The translations under genes and the position numbers were made by a program. 64,000 bases of DNA, taken from assembly GCF_900156455.1 (NCBI RefSeq), contig NZ_FTNQ01000001.1, positions 930,001-994,000 on the forward strand, given 5' to 3'. This DNA is from Microbacterium sp. RURRCA19A. GTDB taxonomy: Bacteria > Actinomycetota > Actinomycetes > Actinomycetales > Microbacteriaceae. Shown piece after piece: positions 57,506 through 64,000 of the stretch. Under the pieces are notes generated by a model. It searched no databases and was not told the origin of the DNA. It saw only the letters and a program-made list of their open reading frames with translations. The first letter of the stretch is position 1. Each line of letters starts with the position of its first letter.

Positions 57506-58657
57506 TCAGGCCGTGATGACCTGCGCGGTCCCGGGCGCGGCGTTCGGGCCCATCTCGTCGGCGAGGCGGTTGGCCTCTTCGATGAGCGTCTGGACGATGT
57601 CGGCCTCGGGCACGGTCTTGATGACCTGGCCCTTGACGAAGATCTGGCCCTTGCCGTTGCCGGACGCGACACCGAGATCGGCCTCGCGCGCCTCGCCGGG
57701 GCCGTTCACGACGCAGCCCATGACGGCGACGCGCAGCGGCACGGTCATGTCCTTCAGGCCCTCGGTCACGTTGTCCGCGAGGCTGTACACGTCGACCTGG
57801 GCACGGCCGCAGGACGGGCACGAGACGATCTCGAGCTTGCGCTCACGCAAGTTCAGCGACTGCAGGATCTGGTGACCGACCTTGACCTCCTCGGCCGGGG
57901 GTGCCGACAGCGAGACGCGGATGGTGTCGCCGATGCCCTCGGAGAGCAGGATGCCGAAGGCGGTCGCGCTCTTGATGGTGCCCTGGAACGCGGGACCCGC
58001 CTCGGTCACACCGAGATGCAGGGGCCAGTCGCCCCGCTCCGCGAGCAGGCGGTAGGCCTTCACCATGACGATCGGGTCGTTGTGCTTGACGGAGATCTTG
58101 AAGTCGTGGAAGTCGTGCTCCTCGAACAGCGAGGCCTCCCACACCGCGCTCTCCACGAGCGCCTCGGGGGTGGCCTTGCCGTACTTCTCGAGCAGGCGGC
58201 GGTCGAGAGACCCGGCGTTCACGCCGATGCGCAGCGACACCCCGGCATCCTTCGCCGCCTTGGCGATCGCGCCGACCTGGTCGTCGAACTTGCGGATGTT
58301 GCCCGGGTTCACGCGCACCGCACCGCAGCCGGCGTCGATCGCCTGGAAGACGTACTTCGGCTGGAAGTGGATGTCGGCGATGACCGGGATCTGGCTCTTC
58401 TTTGCGATGATGTGCAGCACGTCGGCGTCGTCCTGCGACGGCACCGCCACGCGCACGATCTCGCAGCCGGATGCCGTGAGCTCGGCGATCTGCTGCAGGG
58501 TGGCGTTGATGTTGGTGGTCGGCGTCGTCGTCATCGACTGGACGCTCACGGGGGCGTCACCGCCGACGAGCACCTTGCCGACCTTGATCTGACGGGTCTT
58601 GCGACGAGGCGCGAGGACCTCCGGCACGCGGGGCATCCCGATGTTCACTGCAGGCAC
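57506..58657 (-). CDS. ispG: 4-hydroxy-3-methylbut-2-enyl-diphosphate synthase (IspG/GcpE)
   Basis: 383 residues. The TIM-barrel starts [24 protein letters not shown] and shows [19 protein letters not shown]. The [4Fe-4S] ligands are in [11 protein letters not shown] and [12 protein letters not shown]. It makes HMBPP in the MEP isoprenoid pathway. A GTG at 58657 or one at 58648 starts it. Usually next to rseP and dxr; here a trp-regulated synthase gene on the other strand lies between ispG and the site-2 protease gene. Confidence 0.95.
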   Translation of the reverse strand: MPAVNIGMPRVPEVLAPRRKTRQIKVGKVLVGGDAPVSVQSMTTTPTTNINATLQQIAELTASGCEIVRVAVPSQDDADVLHIIAKKSQIPVIADIHFQPKYVFQAIDAGCGAVRVNPGNIRKFDDQVGAIAKAAKDAGVSLRIGVNAGSLDRRLLEKYGKATPEALVESAVWEASLFEEHDFHDFKISVKHNDPIVMVKAYRLLAERGDWPLHLGVTEAGPAFQGTIKSATAFGILLSEGIGDTIRVSLSAPPAEEVKVGHQILQSLNLRERKLEIVSCPSCGRAQVDVYSLADNVTEGLKDMTVPLRVAVMGCVVNGPGEAREADLGVASGNGKGQIFVKGQVIKTVPEADIVQTLIEEANRLADEMGPNAAPGTAQVITA

Positions 58658-58706
58658 GCGCCCAGCCTACGCCGCTGCACCCGGGCGGGGGCTGAGGGCC
58701 GCTCTG

Positions 58707-58722
58707 TGATAAATTCGGCGCC
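58707..58722 (+). promoter_or_regulatory. Probable trp leader promoter (-10 region)
   Basis: TGATAAAT at 58707-58714 is the only AT-rich hexamer region nearby, with an extended TGTG before it. Transcription would start within a few bases of the leader ATG at 58723, so the leader peptide is probably translated from a nearly leaderless RNA. Confidence 0.5.
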
Positions 58723-58758
58723 ATGCGCGCGTATACCGGCTGGTGGCCCACCGTCTAG
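58723..58758 (+). CDS. trpL: trp leader peptide, 11 residues (MRAYTGWWPTV)
   Basis: ATG to TAG in 12 codons with two adjacent Trp codons in the middle, too short for ordinary gene finding. Ribosome stalling at the Trp pair under tryptophan shortage would change folding of the following RNA. It is followed by overlapping stems and an attenuator 104 bp before the TrpEG/PhzE-like gene. Confidence 0.85.
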   Translation: MRAYTGWWPTV

Positions 58759-58816
58759 GCGGTGAGCACGCGTGCGACAGACCGCCCTCCCTCGGGATCG
58801 GGGCGGTCTTCGTGTT
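58746..58816 (+). promoter_or_regulatory. trp attenuator with alternative stems
   Basis: Segment 1 (CACCG, within the leader codons) can pair with segment 2 (CGGTG, 58760-58764). Segment 2 (GGCGGT, 58759-58764) can instead pair with segment 3 (ACCGCC, 58781-58786). Segment 3 (AGACCGCCC, 58779-58787) can pair with segment 4 (GGGCGGTCT, 58801-58809), the terminator, followed by TCGTGTTT. This is the classical 1:2, 2:3, 3:4 layout. Confidence 0.8.
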
Positions 58817-58861
58817 TCCGGCGGCCGCTCCGGACCTTCGATCACTGACGGAAGTACTTCG

Positions 58862-60763
58862 ATGACCGGGCCCGACCCCTCTTCCCTGATCCACGACCTC
58901 CTCGCGAGCGACGCGCCCTTCGCGTTGATCGCCCGCGACGATTCGACGGTCGAGGTGCTCACCGGCACCGTCGTCGACGTGGAGCTGCTGGCCGACATCC
59001 CGCTCGTCGACGCCGACGGGACACCCCGCGAGGTCCTCGCGCTCGTCCCCTACCGTCAGGTGCGCGAACGCGGGTTCGTCTGCCACGACGACGGAGCGCC
59101 GCTGCGCTGTCTCGTGATCGAGGAACGGATGCCACTCCCCCGCGCCGAGGTGATGGCATCCCTCCCCTCCACTCCCGTCGCGCTGGAGGCCGCCGGTTTC
59201 GACATCGACGACGAGGCGTACGCCGACATCGTGCGCCGGGTGATCGCCGACGAGATCGGGCGCGGCGAGGGGGCGAACTTCGTCATCCGTCGCGACTTCG
59301 TCGCCGGTGTCGACGCCGATCCCCGTGTCGCCGCGCTGACCTGGTTCCGGGCGCTCCTCGAGCACGAGAAGGGCGCGTACTGGACCTTCGCGATCGTGAC
59401 GCCGGGGCATGTCGCCGTCGGCGCGAGCCCTGAGGCGCATGTCAGCGCCCGCGACGGCATCGTGACCATGAACCCCATCTCGGGCACGTTCCGCCATCCG
59501 CAGGGCGGCGCCACGGCCGAGACGCTCGCGGAGTTCCTGCGCTCGACCAAGGAGACCGAGGAGCTCTTCATGGTCGTCGACGAGGAGCTGAAGATGATGA
59601 GCGCCGTCTGCAGCGACGGCGGCCGCATCACGGGGCCTCATCTCAAGGAGATGTCGCGCCTCACGCACACCGAGTACATGCTCCGTGGGCGCAGCACCCT
59701 CGATCCCCGCGACATCCTGCGCGAGACGATGTTCGCGCCCACCGTGACCGGCTCTCCGATGCAGAACGCGTGCACGGTGATCGCCCGCCACGAGACGACG
59801 CCGCGCGGCTACTACTCCGGTGTCGCCGCCCTCTTCACGCCGAACGGTGCGACCGAGGGCCCGACGCACGACCTGGACGCACCGATCCTCATCCGCACCG
59901 CCTACCTCGTCGACGGGCGCCTCCGCGTGCCGGTGGGGGCGACGCTCGTGCGCCATTCCGACCCGTACGGCGAGGTCGGCGAGACGCACGGCAAGGCCGC
60001 CGGCGTCCTCGGCGCGATCGGGGCGATCCCCCGCGACGCGGCCCCGGCCGCCGCCCCCGACGCCGACCCCGACGCCCCGGTCGCGCCGCGTCGGCCGCTC
60101 GCCGAGGACCCCGCCATCGCCGAGCTGCTGGCCTCCCGCAACGAACGTCTCGCGCCGTTCTGGTTGAACCCGCAGGACCCCGACGACTCCGGCCCGTTCG
60201 CTGGCCGCACCGCGCTCGTGGTGGACGCCGAAGACCGCTTCACGACGATGCTCGCGCACCAGCTGCGCCACCTGGGCCTGGACGCCCGCATCGTGCACTG
60301 GTCCGCGGCGGCCGACGCGGATGTGGATGCCGCCGACCTCGTCGTCGCGGGCCCCGGCCCCGGCGACCCGCGCGACGGCGACAGCGCCCGCATCGCCGCC
60401 ATGCACCGGGTGGTCGCCCGACGCCGCTCGCGGCGCGCTCCGCTGCTCGCCGTGTGTCTGAGCCATCAGATCCTCGCCGACCAGCTGGGTCTCGGGCTCG
60501 CGCCGCTCCCCCAGCCGCACCAGGGGCTGCAGAAGAGCGTCGACGTGTTCGGCGAGCCGGCGTCGATCGGGTTCTACAACACCTTCACGGCGCGGATGCC
60601 CGCGGTCGTGCCGGACGGCGTCGAGATCGCGGCGGACCCCGAGACCGGGGACGTCTACGCGCTGCGCGGCGACCACGTCTCGAGCGTGCAGGGGCACCTC
60701 GAGTCGATCCTGTCGCGCGACGGCATGCGGACGCTGGAACGCCTGATCTCCGCCGCGCTCTAA
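58862..60763 (+). CDS. Fused anthranilate / ADIC synthase (TrpE-TrpG, PhzE-like)
   Basis: 633 residues. Residues 1-400 form a chorismate-binding domain: FVIRRDFVAGV, TPGHVAVGASPEAHVS, MNPISGTFRHPQGG and EELKMMSAVC. Residues about 440-633 form a class I glutamine amidotransferase with Cys in LLAVCLSHQILADQLG and His in VQGHLESIL. NPISGTFRHP resembles PhzE-type ADIC synthases rather than the NPIAGTRPRG of TrpE. The trp attenuator in front argues for a tryptophan role. Either it makes anthranilate, or ADIC processed elsewhere. ATG at 58862. Confidence 0.85.
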   Translation: MTGPDPSSLIHDLLASDAPFALIARDDSTVEVLTGTVVDVELLADIPLVDADGTPREVLALVPYRQVRERGFVCHDDGAPLRCLVIEERMPLPRAEVMASLPSTPVALEAAGFDIDDEAYADIVRRVIADEIGRGEGANFVIRRDFVAGVDADPRVAALTWFRALLEHEKGAYWTFAIVTPGHVAVGASPEAHVSARDGIVTMNPISGTFRHPQGGATAETLAEFLRSTKETEELFMVVDEELKMMSAVCSDGGRITGPHLKEMSRLTHTEYMLRGRSTLDPRDILRETMFAPTVTGSPMQNACTVIARHETTPRGYYSGVAALFTPNGATEGPTHDLDAPILIRTAYLVDGRLRVPVGATLVRHSDPYGEVGETHGKAAGVLGAIGAIPRDAAPAAAPDADPDAPVAPRRPLAEDPAIAELLASRNERLAPFWLNPQDPDDSGPFAGRTALVVDAEDRFTTMLAHQLRHLGLDARIVHWSAAADADVDAADLVVAGPGPGDPRDGDSARIAAMHRVVARRRSRRAPLLAVCLSHQILADQLGLGLAPLPQPHQGLQKSVDVFGEPASIGFYNTFTARMPAVVPDGVEIAADPETGDVYALRGDHVSSVQGHLESILSRDGMRTLERLISAAL

Positions 60764-60826
60764 GATCCGGCCCGCTCCGTCGTCACTCGACGCCGCGCCG
60801 CGCTTCCGCGGGAGTCGTGCCGCGCG

Positions 60827-62143
60827 CTACAGCAGCTGCACCGGGTTGAAGACGTCGGCGAGGAACAGGATGCCGCCCATCCCGACGAGCAGGATGACCA
60901 CCACGAAGGTCACGGGCACGAGCTTGGTGGCATCCACCGGTCGGGCGACCTTGCCGCGCACGCGAGCGAACCAGCGCTTGATGCCGTCCCACAGCGCCAC
61001 CACGACGTGGCCGCCGTCCAGCGGCAGGAGCGGGATGAGGTTGAAGACGAACAGCGCGATGTTCAGCGACGCGAGCAGGGCGACGATCGACTGCACGCGG
61101 GCGAGGATCGGCGCGTCGACGGCGGCGAACTCGCCCGCGAGGCGTCCGGCACCCACGACGCTGAGCGGGCCGTTGGGGTCGCGCGGCTGACCGGTGAACA
61201 GGTCCACCGCGGTGTCGTAGACGCGCACGGGCAGCTGAGACATGATCTGCGCGACCTGGCCGACCTGCTGGATCGTCGCCTCGGGTCCGGCCCAGATCGG
61301 CTGCGGGACCAGCGCCGCCCGCGGGCGCACGCCGGCGAAACCGACCGTCTCGAACTCGGGGGCGCCGGACGCGTCCAGCACCGGGCGGCCGTCGGCGTCG
61401 GTCACCGCGCGATCGGACGTCGCCGGGGTGATCGTCACGGTCTGCTGCGCGCCGTCGCGCTCGATGACGACGGGCAGCGCCTGCCCCGGCGAGCGCTGGA
61501 TGATCGCGGCAGCCTCGTCGAAGGTGGAGACGGGGGTGCCGCCGACCGACACGAGCACGTCACCGGGAAGGATGCCGGCGGCCGCCGCCGGTGCGACGGG
61601 ATCGGTCGACGTGCAGTCCGTGCGGTCGTCGCTCGCGGGGATGACGCACTGCGAGACCGACGCGACGGTCGTGGTGCCCTGCGTCACGCCGATGGCGCTC
61701 ACGGCGATCGCCGACAGCACGAAGGCGAGGATGAGGTTCATCACCGGGCCACCGAGCATGATGATGATCCGCTTGCCGACGGGGAGTTTGTAGAAGACGC
61801 GGTCGGTCCCGGCGATCATCGTCTCGGCGTTGGCGTCGCGCGCGTCCTGGATCATCGTCGCGAACAGTCGCGAGCGACGCGTGGGCGGGGCCTCCCCCTC
61901 CGGCGCGGGCGGGTACATGCCCGACATCGAGATGAATCCGCCCAGCGGCAGCAGCTTGAACCCGTACTCGGTCTCGCCGATGCGACGCGACCACAGCGTG
62001 GGACCGAACCCGATCATGTACTGGCCGACGCGCACGCCGAACAGCTTCGCGGGCAGGAGGTGCCCGATCTCGTGCAGGGCGATCGAGACGGCCAGGCCGA
62101 TCACGAGCACGAGCACGCCGATGAGGAAGGCGATCGCGGTCAC
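60827..62143 (-). CDS. rseP: Site-2 protease, RseP/Rip1-type (M50)
   Basis: 438 residues. The metal-binding HEIGH (His24, Glu25, His28) is in the first membrane helix, and FNLIPLLPLDGGHVV supplies the third ligand Asp. A central PDZ domain (LPGDVLVSVGGTPVSTF) precedes the last two helices. It cleaves membrane anti-sigma factors or signal peptides within the bilayer. GTG at 62143. In this clade it normally precedes ispG; here a plus-strand synthase gene intervenes. Confidence 0.93.
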   Translation of the reverse strand: MTAIAFLIGVLVLVIGLAVSIALHEIGHLLPAKLFGVRVGQYMIGFGPTLWSRRIGETEYGFKLLPLGGFISMSGMYPPAPEGEAPPTRRSRLFATMIQDARDANAETMIAGTDRVFYKLPVGKRIIIMLGGPVMNLILAFVLSAIAVSAIGVTQGTTTVASVSQCVIPASDDRTDCTSTDPVAPAAAAGILPGDVLVSVGGTPVSTFDEAAAIIQRSPGQALPVVIERDGAQQTVTITPATSDRAVTDADGRPVLDASGAPEFETVGFAGVRPRAALVPQPIWAGPEATIQQVGQVAQIMSQLPVRVYDTAVDLFTGQPRDPNGPLSVVGAGRLAGEFAAVDAPILARVQSIVALLASLNIALFVFNLIPLLPLDGGHVVVALWDGIKRWFARVRGKVARPVDATKLVPVTFVVVILLVGMGGILFLADVFNPVQLL

Positions 62144-62221
62144 CCGCCGACGATACCGCCGCCGCCCTTGGAACCTGCCGTGCGGCGCCGATGCGGGGCC
62201 TGTGCGGGCTCGGATGAGACA

Positions 62222-63889
62222 ATGACGGGGATGCCGATCGACACGCCTTCCCACCTCCCGCCCGTCCTCCGACCGGAGCACCCGCCGCGCCGCGAACTCG
62301 CGGAGCTGGCCCGCCGTTTCGGCGAGCGCAGCATCGGCGACGTCGAGGGCACCGTCCTCACCGGCATCACGCTGGCCACGGCGGATCTCCGCGCCGGTGA
62401 GGCGTTCGTCGCGATCCGCGGCGTCAACCGGCACGGCGCGGAGTTCGCCGCCGCCGCCGCCGAACGCGGTGCCGTCGCCGTCGTGACCGACGAGGCGGGC
62501 GCCGAGATCGCCGCGTCCGCCGGACTCCCGATCGTCGTCGTCGCCGACCCGCGAGCTCTCCTGGGCGACCTGTCGGCATGGGTCTACGGCACGGGTCCCG
62601 ACGACGAGCTGCCGCAGCTGCTGGCGACGACCGGCACCAACGGCAAGACGAGCGTGTCGCACCTGCTCGAAGGCATCCTGGGTCAACTGGGGGTCGTCAC
62701 GGGCCTGTCGTCCACGGCCGAGCGTCACATCGCGGGCGAGGTCATCGTGTCGCGGCTGACCACGCCGGAGGCATCCGAGTTCCACGCTCTTCTCGCGCTC
62801 ATGCGCGAACGCGGCGTCGAGGCCGTCGCCGTCGAGGTCAGCGCGCAGGCGCTCACCCGGCACCGGGTCGACGGGCTGATGTTCGACGTCGCCGGTTTCA
62901 CCAACCTCACGCACGACCACCTCGACGACTACGCCGACATGCGCGAGTACTTCGAGGCGAAGCTGCCGCTGTTCCGGTCGGACCGGTCGCGCCGCGGTGT
63001 CGTGTGCCTCGATTCCCCGGCGGGTGCCGAGATCGCGGCGCGCGCGGACATCCCCGTGGTCACGATCGTCACGCCCGCGATCGCCGCGGACCCGGCCGCC
63101 GAGGCCGACTGGACGGTCGACATCGTCGAAGAGCGCCAGGACGGCACGGAGTTCACCCTCCGCGACCGGTCGGGCCGCTCGCTCACCACCGTCGTCCCCG
63201 TGATCGGACGGCACATGGCCGCCAATGCGGGCCTCGCGATCGTCATGCTGCTGGAGGCCGGTCACCCCTGGGAGGCGCTGACCGACGCCCTCGACGGCGG
63301 CCGGATCGCGGCATCCCTGCCGGGTCGCACGCAGCTGGTCTCGGGTCCCGAGGGTCCGGCGGTGTACGTCGACTTCGGCCACTCCCCCGATGCGTTCGAG
63401 AAGACGCTCGCCGCGGTGCGGCGCGTCACCCCCGGCCGCGTCGTGATGCTCTTCGGCGCCGACGGCGACCGTGACGCGACGAAGCGCCACGACATGGGCC
63501 GGACGGCCGTGGAGGGCAGCGACGTCCTGATCGTCACCGACCACCACCCCCGGAACGAGAATCCGGATGCCATCCGCGAGGTGCTCGTGGAAGGCGCGCG
63601 GCGCGCGCGGCCCGACGCCGAGATCCACGAGTTCACCCCGCCCGAGCGGGCGATCCTCGAGGCGGTCGCGCTCGTCGGCGAGGGTGACGCGATCCTGTGG
63701 GCCGGCCCCGGCCACCAGGACTACCGGGACATCCGCGGCGTGCGTACGCCGTACTCCGCCCGCGAGCTCTCGCGTCGCGCCCTGCGCGCCGCCGGGTGGC
63801 CGGTGCCCGACCCGCAGTGGCCCGTGCCGTATCCGCTCGCCTCGACGCCGTCGTCCGACCCCGAGCGCCCCGTCGACTTCCCCGCCTGA
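62222..63889 (+). CDS. Mur ligase family protein, MurE-like
   Basis: 555 residues with the three MurE domains. The UDP-binding N-domain contains ITLATADLRAGEAFVAIRG. The ATPase domain has ATTGTNGKTSVSHLL, VEVSAQALTRHRVDG and THDHLDDYADMREYFEAKLPLF (carbamylated-Lys region). The C-domain contains LFGADGDRDATKR and TDHHPRNENPDAI, where most MurE proteins have DNPR or DNPA. It would add the third stem-peptide residue to UDP-MurNAc-dipeptide; the altered motif leaves the amino acid open. The ATG at 62222 or the one at 62231 starts it. Divergent from rseP. Confidence 0.85.
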   Translation: MTGMPIDTPSHLPPVLRPEHPPRRELAELARRFGERSIGDVEGTVLTGITLATADLRAGEAFVAIRGVNRHGAEFAAAAAERGAVAVVTDEAGAEIAASAGLPIVVVADPRALLGDLSAWVYGTGPDDELPQLLATTGTNGKTSVSHLLEGILGQLGVVTGLSSTAERHIAGEVIVSRLTTPEASEFHALLALMRERGVEAVAVEVSAQALTRHRVDGLMFDVAGFTNLTHDHLDDYADMREYFEAKLPLFRSDRSRRGVVCLDSPAGAEIAARADIPVVTIVTPAIAADPAAEADWTVDIVEERQDGTEFTLRDRSGRSLTTVVPVIGRHMAANAGLAIVMLLEAGHPWEALTDALDGGRIAASLPGRTQLVSGPEGPAVYVDFGHSPDAFEKTLAAVRRVTPGRVVMLFGADGDRDATKRHDMGRTAVEGSDVLIVTDHHPRNENPDAIREVLVEGARRARPDAEIHEFTPPERAILEAVALVGEGDAILWAGPGHQDYRDIRGVRTPYSARELSRRALRAAGWPVPDPQWPVPYPLASTPSSDPERPVDFPA

Positions 63890-63941
63890 CCCCGGCCCCC
63901 GCACTCGCGTCCCACGGGAGCCGACCGAGCGGCGGGACGGG

Positions 63942-64000
63942 TCAGAGCGCGGCGATGACCGCGTCGGCGGTGCGCCGGGCCCACGACTCCGCCTCCGCGA
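63942..64000 (-). CDS. C-terminal end of a gene extending beyond the window
   Basis: The minus-strand frame ending at TGA (63942-63944) reads AEAESWARRTADAVIAAL. It ends in a coding-like way and has plausible codon usage, but only about 18 residues are visible, so no family can be assigned. It converges on the MurE-like gene. Confidence 0.45.
   Translation of the reverse strand, partial: AEAESWARRTADAVIAAL

Overview
The window is about 70% G+C, almost fully coding, and full of GTG starts and 1-4 bp start/stop overlaps. Gene content (EfeUOB iron uptake, PrsW protease, PitA with a PHO-box-like site, fused TrpEG-type enzyme with a Trp-Trp leader peptide, LLM oxidoreductase with its CE1759-type FMN reductase) points to a high-GC Gram-positive actinobacterium. 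Microbacteriaceae, most likely Microbacterium, fits best; this is inference from composition and protein resemblance. I see no phage, complete insertion sequence, CRISPR array, rRNA or tRNA gene. It reads as a chromosomal core segment with small accessory patches.

Layout. 1-5.7 kb: end of a secreted peptidoglycan hydrolase-like gene, a glycosyltransferase/SGNH-esterase fusion, DedA, fructosamine kinase, a NUC nuclease and a methyltransferase. 5.9-7.8 kb: flavin reductase/LLM monooxygenase operon. 8.0-11.5 kb: efeUOB under an iron-box-like site. 11.9-22.5 kb: metabolic, transport and folding genes with rpsO and aspA. 22.5-26.4 kb: pit phosphate transport and oligopeptidase B. 26.4-27.7 kb: a Vsr/DUF559-like nuclease gene flanked by TGTCCCA palindromes. 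27.7-33.8 kb: pfkA, an unknown gene, a SNF2 ATPase and an MFS exporter. 33.8-44.2 kb: information-processing block on the minus strand (nusA, ylxR, infB, rbfA, then a uridine-kinase-like pseudoenzyme, truB, two membrane proteins, ribF), split by mutY and a CPBP protease. 44.3-45.0 kb: AbrB/VapC toxin-antitoxin pair beside nusA. 45.0-51.0 kb: HD protein, glycogen phosphorylase, a membrane-domain/lipase fusion and an aldo/keto reductase. 51.2-57.4 kb: proS, an ECF sigma factor with a coupled membrane partner, a putative zinc peptidase coupled to pcp, and a BenE transporter. 57.5-64 kb: ispG, a trp-attenuated PhzE/TrpEG-like synthase, site-2 protease, a MurE-like ligase and the tail of one more gene.

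The most notable unexplained structure is in the DNA itself. Several families of intergenic palindromes occur. Family P1 has four copies, each 67 bp, with compensatory base changes between copies. Family P2 has two copies, also 67 bp. P3 is a single 64 bp hairpin. A TGTCCCA family brackets the nuclease gene. In addition the heptamer GGATGCC/GGCATCC occurs roughly every 500 bp, about nine times the composition expectation, and is often encoded with otherwise uncommon GAT and GCA codons.
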